Assembly (NCBI GenBank): GCA_964555285.1
Contig: CAZKRM010000004.1
Location: 77,835 to 141,834 of the forward strand
Origin: JBBIQV01 sp964555285
GTDB lineage: Bacteria; Nitrospirota; Nitrospiria; Nitrospirales; Nitrospiraceae
Direction: 5' to 3'
DNA length: 64,000 nucleotides
This document shows positions 1 through 8,594 of the stretch, one piece after another. Position 1 is the first letter of the stretch, and each line of letters opens with the position of its first letter. The notes under the pieces were generated by a model. It was not told where the DNA came from and did not search any database. It saw only the letters and a list, made by a program, of their open reading frames with translations. The translations under genes were made by a program, and so were the position numbers.

Positions 1-368
1 GTGGAGATCAGGCCGCGCAGGAGCGCTTTATCCCGCACAATCTTACAGTGGTAGCGGATGTTGGCGGAACTGGAGACCGCTTGCACCAATTCCGCGAGGT
101 AGGCGGCCCCGCCGACGGCTTCCAATTCACCACGGGCCTTGATGCGTTCGGTGAGCGTAATCTGGTCGATCACCTCGCTCACATCCGACAGCTCCAACAT
201 CGCCTGAAAAATTCTGCGATGGGCCGTCCGATAGAAATCCTCTTCGGTCAGGATCTCCATGGCTTTGGCTATCGCGGCGTTGTCGAGCAAGATCGCGCCC
301 AGCACGGATTGTTCGGCCTCGAGATTCTGAGGGGGAAGTTTTGGCTCTAACAGATCGATCGCGGCCAC
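1..368 (-). CDS. dnaB: Replicative DNA helicase DnaB, N-terminal part (cut by window edge)
   Basis: The reverse strand reads without a stop from a GTG at 368 to the window edge. The product begins VAAIDLLEPKLPPQNLEAEQ and continues SVLGAILLDN, the standard N-terminal hairpin domain of DnaB, followed by an EEDFYRTAHRRIF-type helix and AAYLAELVQAV. DnaB unwinds DNA at the replication fork and recruits primase through this domain. About 122 residues are visible; the RecA-like motor domain lies outside. The start is supported by an AAAGGAG box (379-385), which overlaps the hisZ stop 16 bases upstream and suggests translational coupling. No ATG occurs in frame nearby. Family assignment is firm. 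Confidence 0.9.
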   Translation of the reverse strand, partial: MAAIDLLEPKLPPQNLEAEQSVLGAILLDNAAIAKAMEILTEEDFYRTAHRRIFQAMLELSDVSEVIDQITLTERIKARGELEAVGGAAYLAELVQAVSSSANIRYHCKIVRDKALLRGLIS

Positions 369-383
369 AACCGTGGGACTCCT

Positions 384-1781
384 TTACGCGTCTTGCCTCT
401 CGAGCACTCGATTGGCCAGCCACTCGACCGTCACTCGCTTAGACGGAAGCGACCGTTGCGTCCGGCCGCCCCGTCGCACCGACGTTGCATCGAGAATGTT
501 TTCCACCACCACCACTTCGTCCTTTCGCGTGTCCGGTGCGCCGACGATCACAGCCGCAGCGGCCCGCTGACACCGGGCTTCTTCGACTGCCTTCTGAACC
601 AAACGGGTACGCGCGTGCCTCACCTGGCCCTGAATGACCCGGCAGCCCGATTCACGCAGGCGCGTCGCGAGTTCAACCACTCGATGGGCGAGATGCGAGG
701 GAGCCGACACCAGGTAGTCCGCCCGCGCGTGAATCGCTCCGTCGCCTGGAAGCGCCATCGCGCGGAAGAGCCGATCCACATCGAGCGCAAATCCCGTGGA
801 CGGCAACTCTCGCCCGAAGCGGCCGATCAGGTGATCGTACCGCCCCCCGCCGCCCAGCTCGGAGCCGACCCCCTCCGCAAAGACGTCGAAGACGACCCCG
901 TCATAATACTCGAAGCCCCGAAACTCTCCCAGGTCGAGCAGCAGGTCGTCCTTGAGTCCGGCCGACACGAGTAACTCATAGACTTTCTCCAAGCGATCCA
1001 GCGGCTCACGCAACGATGCGTCCCTGCCGGCCAACCGCCGCCCCTGCTCCAGCACCTCCTCGCCGCCACACAGTCCTGGAGCAGCCAGGATCCCTCGCGC
1101 CGTTGGTCTTGGAACACGCTCCGCAGCGACGATCTCCTCGAGACGAGGCAAATCTCTGCGCGCCGCGGCTTGCTCGGCCCGCTTCTGCGCATCCGCCGAC
1201 ATCCCGGAACGAGCCAGGAGATGTTTGAAAAACCCGACGTGTCCCAACGAGACTTTGAGCGAGGGAAGCCCCACGCGTTGGAGGCACTGCACCATGAGCG
1301 CAATGATCTCGCTGTCGCTGCTCGCATCCTGCGCGCCGATGAGTTCTGCCCCGACCTGAAAAATCTCCCGATCGCGCCCCGCATGCTCGGGCTCATAACG
1401 GAACACGGCGGTCCGGTACGATAATCGCAACGGCACCGTCGACCCGGTCAATCCCATTGCCACGGTCCGTGCGATCTGTGCCGTCGCATCCGGCCGCAGC
1501 AACAGGATCCGCCCCGTCGTTCGGTCCACGAATTGAAAGCATTGCTCGATCACCGCCGGCTCCAAGCCAGGCGCCAGCACGTCGAGATATTCGAAGGTGG
1601 GAAGGATGATCTCTTCATACCCCCACCGTTCGAGCTGCGACAGTAAGATTTCTTCCAGTCGCCGCACGCGCCTGGCGGTGTGAGGGAGAATGGTCGTCAT
1701 CCCCTCGGGGACGAGCGACCGTTCCCGTCGAGAACCGACGGAGGCGGGAACGATGGACGATGGTGAGGCCGGAGGAACCAT
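384..1781 (-). CDS. hisZ: ATP phosphoribosyltransferase regulatory subunit HisZ (HisS paralogue)
   Basis: A 465-residue class II aminoacyl-tRNA-synthetase-like protein. Motif 2 reads FRYEPEHAGRDREIFQVGAE, as in HisZ rather than the RYERPQ..R.R-F-HQ form of true HisRS, and the histidine A motif is degenerate (FRGFEYYDGVVFDVF). HisZ lacks tRNA charging activity and pairs with short-form HisG to catalyse the first step of histidine synthesis under feedback control. The C-terminal 90 or so residues still resemble an anticodon-binding domain, so a divergent HisS remains a weaker alternative. The open frame extends upstream, but the ATG at 1781 follows the serA stop by 14 bases and avoids overlapping serA. 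Confidence 0.78.
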   Translation of the reverse strand: MVPPASPSSIVPASVGSRRERSLVPEGMTTILPHTARRVRRLEEILLSQLERWGYEEIILPTFEYLDVLAPGLEPAVIEQCFQFVDRTTGRILLLRPDATAQIARTVAMGLTGSTVPLRLSYRTAVFRYEPEHAGRDREIFQVGAELIGAQDASSDSEIIALMVQCLQRVGLPSLKVSLGHVGFFKHLLARSGMSADAQKRAEQAAARRDLPRLEEIVAAERVPRPTARGILAAPGLCGGEEVLEQGRRLAGRDASLREPLDRLEKVYELLVSAGLKDDLLLDLGEFRGFEYYDGVVFDVFAEGVGSELGGGGRYDHLIGRFGRELPSTGFALDVDRLFRAMALPGDGAIHARADYLVSAPSHLAHRVVELATRLRESGCRVIQGQVRHARTRLVQKAVEEARCQRAAAAVIVGAPDTRKDEVVVVENILDATSVRRGGRTQRSLPSKRVTVEWLANRVLERQDA

Positions 1782-1795
1782 GGTCTGCCGGCGGG

Positions 1796-3388
1796 CTAGA
1801 GCCCTTTGGAGAGGTCGGCGACCTTGACGGAAAGGATATTCGTGCCGGCCTTGATCTTGTTCAGCACGTCGGTCGGCAGCGCCGCGTCGGACCCGATAAT
1901 CAGCAGCGCATTCCCGCCCCGCTCCTCGAGCGCACATTGCATACGCACGATATTGATGTTGTGGTCTCCAAGCACTTGTCCGACCATGCCGATCACGCCG
2001 GGACGATCGATGTTGTGGATCAGCAACATGTGGCCTTCAGGAACGACTTCGACCTTGAACCGATCGATCTCGATGACGCGAGGGTCCTTGCGACTGTACA
2101 GTGTCCCCGCCACCTGATGCGATTTTTTCCCCGCTTCCACACGGACACGGATCACGCTGGTGAAATCGCCCGCATCGCTGCTCTTCACTTCCTTGACTTC
2201 GATGCCGCGCTCCTTGGCGACAATCGGTGCATTCACGTAGTTCACGGGATCTTCCATGATCGGCGTGAGCAATCCCTTGAGCACCGCCACCGTCAGCGGC
2301 GCGGTCGCGAGGCCGGAGACCTCTCCGTTGTATTCCACGATCACCCGTTCGAGTCCGCCCTCGCAGAGTTGGATCTGCAGCAGGCCGAGCTTCTCTGCCA
2401 GCGCCAAATACGGCTGGAGGCGCGGCAGCAAGTCGGGGGCAACAGACGGGATGTTCACGGCTCCCCGAGCCACCCCCTTCGTGAAGTAGTCGACAATCTG
2501 CTCAGCGATACCGACGGCCACATTTTCCTGTGCTTCCGTAGTTGCGGCCCCAATGTGCGGCGTGCAGATAAAGTTATCGAGCATCAACAGCGGATGGTCC
2601 GGCTTCACCGGTTCCTCTTCGAACACGTCGAACGCCGCGGCTGCCACTCGCTTGCTCTTTAACGCTTCATACAGATCGCCCTCGTGGATGATACCGCCAC
2701 GAGCGCAGTTGACGATTAACACCCCCGGTTTCATCTTCGCGATCGCCTGGGCATTGATGAGGGACTTGGTTTCCGGGGTCAGGGGCGTGTGGACAGAAAT
2801 GATGTCGGCCCGGCGGAACAGCTCATCCAGCTCAACCATGGCAACGCCCATTTTCTGCGCGCTCTCCTCGGCCAAGTAGGGGTCGTAGGCCATGACGTTC
2901 ATGCCGACCCCTTGGGCCAGCTTGGTCAAATAGCCGCCGATCTGCCCGACACCGACAATGCCCAAGGTCTTGTTATAGAGCTCGACTCCCATGAAGCGTT
3001 CCTTTTCCCACTTCCCCGCTTTCATCGAAGCTGTGGCTTGAGGAATCCGCCGCGTCATCGAGCAAATCATGGAGAGGGCGTGCTCGGCGGTCGTGACCGT
3101 GTTCCCACCGGGCGTGTTCATCACGACGATACCGCGCCGCGTCGCCGCTGCCGTGTCGACATTGTCTAATCCGGACCCGGCTCGCCCTATCACTTTCAGT
3201 CGTTCCGCCGCGACGATGACTTCCGCCGTTACTTTGGTGCCGGACCTGACAATGAGTCCATCGGCGTCCTTGATCTCTTTCAGCAATTCGTCCTTGGACA
3301 GCTTGGTCTTGACGAGAACGGTAAATCCCGCCGTTTCGAGAATCTCTACGCCCTGCTTCGACAGGCTATCGCTCACCAGAATCTTCAT
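1796..3388 (-). CDS. serA: D-3-phosphoglycerate dehydrogenase
   Basis: A 530-residue protein, the length of the long SerA form. It oxidises 3-phosphoglycerate to 3-phosphohydroxypyruvate with NAD+, the first step of serine synthesis in the cytoplasm. Visible are the Rossmann motif GIVGVGQIGG (about residues 144-153), the catalytic Arg in NCARGGIIHEGDL, the His of CTPHIGAATTEAQ, an intervening allosteric domain, and a C-terminal ACT domain (NIDRPGVIGMVGQVLG) that normally senses serine. An AAGGAA box precedes the ATG at 3388. The upstream class V aminotransferase, 30 bases away on the same strand, probably supplies the next step. Confidence 0.96.
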   Translation of the reverse strand: MKILVSDSLSKQGVEILETAGFTVLVKTKLSKDELLKEIKDADGLIVRSGTKVTAEVIVAAERLKVIGRAGSGLDNVDTAAATRRGIVVMNTPGGNTVTTAEHALSMICSMTRRIPQATASMKAGKWEKERFMGVELYNKTLGIVGVGQIGGYLTKLAQGVGMNVMAYDPYLAEESAQKMGVAMVELDELFRRADIISVHTPLTPETKSLINAQAIAKMKPGVLIVNCARGGIIHEGDLYEALKSKRVAAAAFDVFEEEPVKPDHPLLMLDNFICTPHIGAATTEAQENVAVGIAEQIVDYFTKGVARGAVNIPSVAPDLLPRLQPYLALAEKLGLLQIQLCEGGLERVIVEYNGEVSGLATAPLTVAVLKGLLTPIMEDPVNYVNAPIVAKERGIEVKEVKSSDAGDFTSVIRVRVEAGKKSHQVAGTLYSRKDPRVIEIDRFKVEVVPEGHMLLIHNIDRPGVIGMVGQVLGDHNINIVRMQCALEERGGNALLIIGSDAALPTDVLNKIKAGTNILSVKVADLSKGL

Positions 3389-3418
3389 GATCGGATTCCT
3401 TCGCTGGTTCCTCGCACC

Positions 3419-4564
3419 TTAAGACTTGGCCATCAACAATTCTTGCGCCCTTGCGACCCCGCTGCCGAGTTTCACCGGATGCCCCAACCCTTTCAACACC
3501 ATCTCCATCGCAGCCAGCGCCGTGATGACATCGAAGCTATCCATATAGCCCATGTGGGAGATGCGGAAGATCTTGCCCTTGAGATGATCCTGACCACCGG
3601 CAGCCGTCATGCCGTACTGGACCCGCAGATTCTTGTAGACAGCCTGCCCATCGACACCATCGGGAGCAACGATCGCCGTCAAGGCATCGCTGGGAGATTC
3701 TTTCGGGAAGAGTGAAAGGCCCGCGGCTTTAACCCCTTCGCGCATCGCATTCGCGAGCGCCGCCTGTCTGGCGAACACCGCATCCAGCCCCTCGGCCTTT
3801 AACATCGTCAGGACTTCCTTCAGTCCAACGATCAGCGACACCGCCGGCGTATAGGCGGTTTGATTCTTCACCTGAGAGTCGCGTTCTTTCTTAAAGTTGA
3901 AATAGAAGGCCCCATTCTTCGCCTTCTCGGCCAGCTGCCAGGCTTTCTCACTGACACTCACGAAAGCTAATCCTGGCGGTAACATCAAGGCCTTCTGTGA
4001 GCCAGTCACCACCACGTCGATCCCCCAGGCATCCGTCTTGATGTCGAAGACTCCGAGCGCGGTGATGGCATCGACCACCAAAATGGTCCCGTCATACGGC
4101 TTGACCGCCTCGGCTATCGCCTTCACGTCGTGGGCGACCCCGGTCGACGTCTCGCTTGCCTGGACATACACCGCCTTAATGGAAGGGTCCTTCTTGAGCG
4201 CATCCGCAACTGTCTGAGGATCAACCGCTCTTCCCCACTCAACTTTCAGTTCCGTCACCTGCGCGCCGAAGGTCTTACAGAGCTTGCCCCATCGCTCCCC
4301 AAACTTGCCTGCATTGACGCACAGCGCTTTGTCACCGGGTGAGAGAAAATTCGAGACCGATCCTTCCATTCCGCCGGTACCGGAGGCGGCTAAAATCAAG
4401 ACATCGTGTCGCGTCTGAAATAACCACTTCAGCTCCTCGCGGACCTCCCCAAACAGCTGGGCAAATTCGGGCGCCCGGTGGTGAATGATCGGCCGTGCCA
4501 TGGCCAAGAGGACTTCCGGGGGTACCGGTGTCGGTCCCGGAGCCAGAAGATAACGTTTCAGCAT
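3419..4564 (-). CDS. Class V PLP aminotransferase (alanine/serine-glyoxylate type; likely phosphoserine step)
   Basis: A 381-residue PLP enzyme of the alanine-glyoxylate/serine-pyruvate aminotransferase family. It has the N-terminal LAPGPTPVPPEVL signature, the cofactor phosphate region AASGTGGMEGSVSN, the PLP-facing VVDAITALG, and the Schiff-base Lys in VTGSQKALMLPPG. Adjacent to serA in one transcription unit, it probably transaminates phosphohydroxypyruvate, since a class V enzyme of this type replaces canonical SerC in some lineages; this is inference from context. Glyoxylate transamination is the alternative. The frame opens with TTG at 4570, but ATG 4564 is preferred because an AGGAG box lies about 7 bases upstream. 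Confidence 0.85.
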   Translation of the reverse strand: MLKRYLLAPGPTPVPPEVLLAMARPIIHHRAPEFAQLFGEVREELKWLFQTRHDVLILAASGTGGMEGSVSNFLSPGDKALCVNAGKFGERWGKLCKTFGAQVTELKVEWGRAVDPQTVADALKKDPSIKAVYVQASETSTGVAHDVKAIAEAVKPYDGTILVVDAITALGVFDIKTDAWGIDVVVTGSQKALMLPPGLAFVSVSEKAWQLAEKAKNGAFYFNFKKERDSQVKNQTAYTPAVSLIVGLKEVLTMLKAEGLDAVFARQAALANAMREGVKAAGLSLFPKESPSDALTAIVAPDGVDGQAVYKNLRVQYGMTAAGGQDHLKGKIFRISHMGYMDSFDVITALAAMEMVLKGLGHPVKLGSGVARAQELLMAKS

Positions 4565-4791
4565 TGCCAACTCCTCCCCATGATCAGCGTTGTAAAAATC
4601 GAGGCGCAGGAAGCGTGCACGCTACCACAGCCCCTATTGGGGAGTCAAGAAAGCAAAGGCCGGAAGAATCCGTGTTTTCAGCAGGTTGGATGGTGGTTGC
4701 ATGGCGCACATGTGTGCGTGCCGCCACGCTGATCACGTTCCATGCGAAGGGAATCCTACGAACGTGGGATCGGCTTCAGGCCTCCAATTTC

Positions 4792-4818
4792 TTGACATCG
4801 CCATTCCTTCCCGATAGT
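4792..4818 (+). promoter_or_regulatory. Sigma70-type promoter candidate for the lytic transglycosylase gene
   Basis: TTGACA at 4792-4797 and GATAGT at 4813-4818, 15 bases apart, lie 48 bases before the ATG of the MltD-like gene. The 301-base divergent gap (4565-4865) holds no other gene. No clear -35/-10 pair was found for the leftward aminotransferase-serA unit. Confidence 0.5.
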
Positions 4819-4865
4819 CTTGCCGAGCGATCTATGGTTCTTCACCCAGGAAGGTTGGGCCCAAC

Positions 4866-6176
4866 ATGATGTTCCTGCTTCAGGTCGCCGTGGGTAGCTT
4901 TCTGGCCCTAGCCGTCTCGCTGATCCCATGCCATGGAACTGCTCAGACTATCGTGCCGGACACTGCTTCGACAGAAGTAGGCGATCCCGCCACAGAAGCG
5001 GCGCCCCCTGTTGAAACACTCGTCGAAGAAGCGATCGACGATACACCGCCGCTCACGCAAGATCGCTCGGACATTCCCCGCGCAGAAGACATCTTGCAGA
5101 TCAAGCCTCCTGTCGGCTCCGTTGCCCGGTTCTCGGATTTACTGAATCCCCCTGCGGAAGTCGTCCAGAACCGGGACGAACAATCTGCTGGGTCCGAACC
5201 ATCCGACTACAACGTTCCGATCGTACTGGACCCATCGGTCCAGGGCCATATTCGGTACTTCAACACGTCCATTCGCGGCCGTTTCGAACAGTGGCTGACC
5301 CGCCTGAGCAAGTATCGCCCCCTCGTCGAACGGATCTTTTCTGAGTTCAACCTGCCCAGCGACCTCGTCTACCTGTCGCTGGTGGAGAGTGGGTTCAACC
5401 CCTACGCCTACTCGCGCGCCCGTGCGACCGGTCCCTGGCAGTTCATGAAAGGGACTGCCAAGGTCTACGGCCTGCGTGTCGACCAGTATGTGGACGAACG
5501 ACGAGATCCGATCAAATCCACGGTCGCCGCGGCACGGTACCTACGCGATCTGTACGATCTCTTCGGAGCCTGGCCGCTTGCCATGGCCGCCTATAATGCC
5601 GGCGAGGGAAAGGTCATGCGCGCGTTACACAAAGCGCAGGCCGAAAGCTTCTCCGAGATTTCGAAGACGAGACTCATTCGGCGGGAGACGAAAGAGTACG
5701 TCCCACGGTTTATGGCCGCGACCATCATTGCCAAGAACCCGGACCGGTATGGCTTTCCTCAGGAACCCGTTCCTCCCCATGAGTTCGAGGAAGTCATTGT
5801 GACCCGCCCCATCCACTTTCGCGCCATTGCGAACGCGACAGGCATTCCCTACGAGGAGCTGCGCTTGCTGAACCCGGAGCTTCGACGGGATGCGACTCCG
5901 CCGGACGATCCCGATTACCGCTTGAAAGTTCCGGTCGGCACGAAACCGAAAATGGAGGAACTGCTCGATCGGATTCCGACCTGGAAATTCCCGCCGCTGC
6001 CGGTGATAAGTCAGAAGGTCCGGGCGGAATCGTCCCGGTGGTACCGAGTACGGATGGGCGATACCTTGGAGAAGGTCGCGAAACGCTTCAGGGTCTCGGT
6101 CAAGACATTGAAGACGCGCAACAACCTCACCGGCCCCCTCATTAGGCCGGGCGATCTCCTCGCCATCGCCAGATAG
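4866..6176 (+). CDS. mltD: Membrane-bound lytic murein transglycosylase with LysM (MltD-like)
   Basis: A 436-residue exported peptidoglycan lyase. An N-terminal hydrophobic signal segment (about 1-26, Cys at 22) precedes an acidic Pro/Glu-rich linker. The SLT domain (about 145-270) contains the catalytic Glu in LSLVESGFNPYAYSRA (E174), then GPWQFMKGTAKVYGL and AMAAYNAGEGKV. The C-terminus carries a LysM module (about 388-434: WYRVRMGDTLEKVAKRF and IRPGDLLAI) that binds glycan strands. The family cleaves the MurNAc-GlcNAc bond to give 1,6-anhydroMurNAc ends. It stands alone as a rightward gene behind its own promoter. Some relatives have several LysM repeats; only one is seen here. Confidence 0.9.
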   Translation: MMFLLQVAVGSFLALAVSLIPCHGTAQTIVPDTASTEVGDPATEAAPPVETLVEEAIDDTPPLTQDRSDIPRAEDILQIKPPVGSVARFSDLLNPPAEVVQNRDEQSAGSEPSDYNVPIVLDPSVQGHIRYFNTSIRGRFEQWLTRLSKYRPLVERIFSEFNLPSDLVYLSLVESGFNPYAYSRARATGPWQFMKGTAKVYGLRVDQYVDERRDPIKSTVAAARYLRDLYDLFGAWPLAMAAYNAGEGKVMRALHKAQAESFSEISKTRLIRRETKEYVPRFMAATIIAKNPDRYGFPQEPVPPHEFEEVIVTRPIHFRAIANATGIPYEELRLLNPELRRDATPPDDPDYRLKVPVGTKPKMEELLDRIPTWKFPPLPVISQKVRAESSRWYRVRMGDTLEKVAKRFRVSVKTLKTRNNLTGPLIRPGDLLAIAR

Positions 6177-6251
6177 CGACTACTCCTTCACCACCCGCTC
6201 ACACGGATATCCGGAATCGGCTGGAACTCAGGGGAGAGGCTTGGGATGGGC

Positions 6252-7028
6252 TTACGGCTTCGAGCCAGGAACCGGCTGAGCTTCGCCGGCAGCGGCCCCG
6301 GAAGGAGGAGCATCAAGCACTTTCTTCACGTCAAGGACTTTCACCCGAACCGCTGCTTCGCTGGCAAAGGGAGAATTGGCATAGTTCTTAATCAAGTCCT
6401 GATAGTGGGCCAGCGCCCCTTCCGGCCTCGATTGGGATTCTTCCAGCTTCCCGAGTTCGAACAGCGCGTGATCTTTATTGAGCGTCCCCGGCATCTCCAG
6501 AACCGCCGAAAACGCTTTCGCTGCCAGATCCCCATCCCCTTTCAGGAGATACGCATAGGCCAGCCGCTGCTGCACGAGCCCGAGCAGGCTCGTATTGGAT
6601 CCGTAGAGCACCACGAAGCGTTTATAGGACTCGATGGCGGCATCGAGATCGTTCGCTTGCACCAGCGCATTCCCAAGATGGTAGAGCGCGATCGGCGCGC
6701 TTGTCGTGCGGGGGTACTGCTCGACGACTCGCCGGTACAACGCAATCGCCTCTTTGAGATTTTTGTCTGCTTGCTCGGGCTTGTCTGCAGGCCTCGTGAG
6801 ATAATGGCGCGTCGCCTCTTGTTCGAGAGACAACGCTTTCTGACTTGTCTGGTAATCGAACCAAAAAACACCGGCCACCACGAGCACGGCCAGCAGCACG
6901 ACCGCGCCGCCCGCGAGCACAGCCCGACGATGTTCCTCCAGGGCGATGAGGAATCGTTCTATCCCCGTGAGCAACTGCGCCTCGTCGATTGTCGTCGTCT
7001 TCGATGGAATCCGAATTTTGTACGACAT
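6252..7028 (-). CDS. Single-pass membrane TPR protein (YfgM-like/periplasmic scaffold)
   Basis: A 258-residue protein with a cytoplasmic N-terminus (about 1-38), one strong membrane helix (VLAGGAVVLLAVLVVAGVFWF) and a periplasmic tetratricopeptide region. Repeats include APIALYHLGNALVQANDLDAAIESYKRFV and the QRLAYAYLLKGDGDLAAKAF and HALFELGKLEESQSRPEGALAHY units. The C-terminus is Pro/Ala-rich. The layout matches YfgM-type or YbgF-like periplasmic scaffolds, which hold chaperone or secretion partners, but no partner is evident here. Downstream (leftward) lies the convergent mltD gene, separated by 75 bases. Confidence 0.75.
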   Translation of the reverse strand: MSYKIRIPSKTTTIDEAQLLTGIERFLIALEEHRRAVLAGGAVVLLAVLVVAGVFWFDYQTSQKALSLEQEATRHYLTRPADKPEQADKNLKEAIALYRRVVEQYPRTTSAPIALYHLGNALVQANDLDAAIESYKRFVVLYGSNTSLLGLVQQRLAYAYLLKGDGDLAAKAFSAVLEMPGTLNKDHALFELGKLEESQSRPEGALAHYQDLIKNYANSPFASEAAVRVKVLDVKKVLDAPPSGAAAGEAQPVPGSKP

Positions 7029-7229
7029 GCTTCCCCGCTTCCGCCGGCATCCAGAATCTTACGAGGTGACCAGCACGGCTGCGCGCCTTATACAAGGGAT
7101 GCTCGCGTCTTGTCAATCGCATGCCACGGGGCTTCATTGACACATCGCGTCCGCGAAGTATAGCGTACCGTGTCAACCAGGATGACCCAGCGCCGACACA
7201 TCGTTCGGATACAACCGCCACGCCTTTCC

Positions 7230-8390
7230 ATGTTTGACAGGCAACTCCAGCAACTGGAAGACCGGCATCTCCTTCGTGAACTGCACCCCTTGGAGTCCGC
7301 CGTTGGCCCCACCGTTACGCTGAACGGGCGCCGCGTGATTCTGCTGGCCTCCAACGACTACCTCGGCCTTGCCACGCATCCGGCCCTAGTGCGGGCGGCC
7401 TGCATCGCCACGGAACAGTTCGGCGCAGGCTCAGGCGCGTCCAGACTTGTCTGCGGTACATTGCCTTCCCACGTCGAACTCGAAGCCGCGCTGGCCCGAT
7501 TCAAAGGAACGGAAGCCGCGCTGGTGTTCGGCTCCGGCTACCTGGCGAACCTCGGTATCATCCCCGCCCTGATCGGCTCCGGCGGCATCATCTTCGCCGA
7601 CCGCCTCTGTCACGCCAGTCTGATCGACGGCTGCCGACTCAGCGGGGCCGACCTTCGCGTCTTTCATCACCGCAACGCAGGCCACCTCGAATCCCTCCTC
7701 GCGCGTCGAACCGCGACGCGGCGCGCACTCATCGTCACGGACGGTCTCTTCAGCATGGATGGCGATGTCGCGCCGCTCAAAGACCTGGCCGACCTCGCAG
7801 AACGATTCGACGCGCCACTCCTCGTCGATGATGCGCACGGAACAGGCGTGATGGGCCAACGAGGGCATGGCACACTCGAATACTGTGGGGTTGAAGGCCG
7901 CATTCCATTCCACATGGGCACGTTGGGAAAAGCCCTCGGCAGCAGCGGCGCCTATGTCGCCGGTCCCGCCACAGTGATCCGGTACCTGCTCAACACCGCC
8001 CGCTCCTTCATCTTCACCACCGCCCCACCGCCGGCTTCAGCCGCGGCAGCCACCGCAGCGCTGCACGTCATCGACACCGACCCGGCACGCCGCGCGAGGC
8101 TCTGGGCCAACCGCGAGTATCTCTATTCCGGTCTGCAGCATCTGGGCTTTCGGATGTCCGAGACTGTGAGCCCGATCCTGCCCGTGCTCATCGGGGATCC
8201 TGAACGAACCGTGACGCTGTCCCGAATGCTCTTAGAAGAGGGTCTCTTCGCTCCCGCCATTCGCCCCCCGACAGTCCCCAAGGCAACCAGCCGCATTCGA
8301 CTCACCGTGACCTCCGAACATACCCGGGACCAACTCGATGAAGCACTGGCCGCGTTTCATCGCGCGGGAACATCTCTCGGGCTGATCTAA
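7230..8390 (+). CDS. bioF: 8-amino-7-oxononanoate synthase
   Basis: A PLP enzyme of the alpha-oxoamine synthase family that condenses pimeloyl thioester with alanine to start the biotin bicyclic ring. Seen are NDYLGLATHPAL near the N-terminus, the Gly-rich GAGSGASRLVCGT, VDDAHGTGVMG for cofactor contact, and the Schiff-base Lys in FHMGTLGKALGSSGAYVAG. From ATG 7230 (MFDRQLQQLEDRHLL) the protein is 386 residues, the family norm. The frame also offers an ATG at 7170, which would add 20 atypical residues. No other bio gene is adjacent, so biotin genes are dispersed. Confidence 0.93.
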   Translation: MFDRQLQQLEDRHLLRELHPLESAVGPTVTLNGRRVILLASNDYLGLATHPALVRAACIATEQFGAGSGASRLVCGTLPSHVELEAALARFKGTEAALVFGSGYLANLGIIPALIGSGGIIFADRLCHASLIDGCRLSGADLRVFHHRNAGHLESLLARRTATRRALIVTDGLFSMDGDVAPLKDLADLAERFDAPLLVDDAHGTGVMGQRGHGTLEYCGVEGRIPFHMGTLGKALGSSGAYVAGPATVIRYLLNTARSFIFTTAPPPASAAAATAALHVIDTDPARRARLWANREYLYSGLQHLGFRMSETVSPILPVLIGDPERTVTLSRMLLEEGLFAPAIRPPTVPKATSRIRLTVTSEHTRDQLDEALAAFHRAGTSLGLI

Positions 8391-8397
8391 CCTTCAT

Positions 8398-8430
8398 CGT
8401 TCTCGCACCGTTCTCGCACCGTTCTCGCGC
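8398..8430. repeat. Three tandem 11-base repeats between bioF and pilT
   Basis: CGTTCTCGCAC occurs at 8398-8408 and 8409-8419, and as CGTTCTCGCGC at 8420-8430. The array starts just after the bioF stop. It contains no gene and no hairpin. It may be a local slippage product or a factor-binding array ahead of the pilT genes. Confidence 0.8.
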
Positions 8431-8594
8431 CGACTTCTCCGCCTCGACGATTCCCCTTCTTGCTATTCCCTTGCTTTCTCGCAACGATGTGGCATCATTC
8501 ACGAAAGATCGATCGTGCGCCAACGTCTTCATTATTTCCTTACGCCATACTCCAGGATTAGCCGTCATACCTGCATGCGACAAGGAGCAACCGG

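Noticed and set aside
384..1781. Calling the class II synthetase-like gene HisS.
   Set aside because: Motif 2 and the HisA region are of the non-aminoacylating HisZ type; a residual doubt is noted in the entry.
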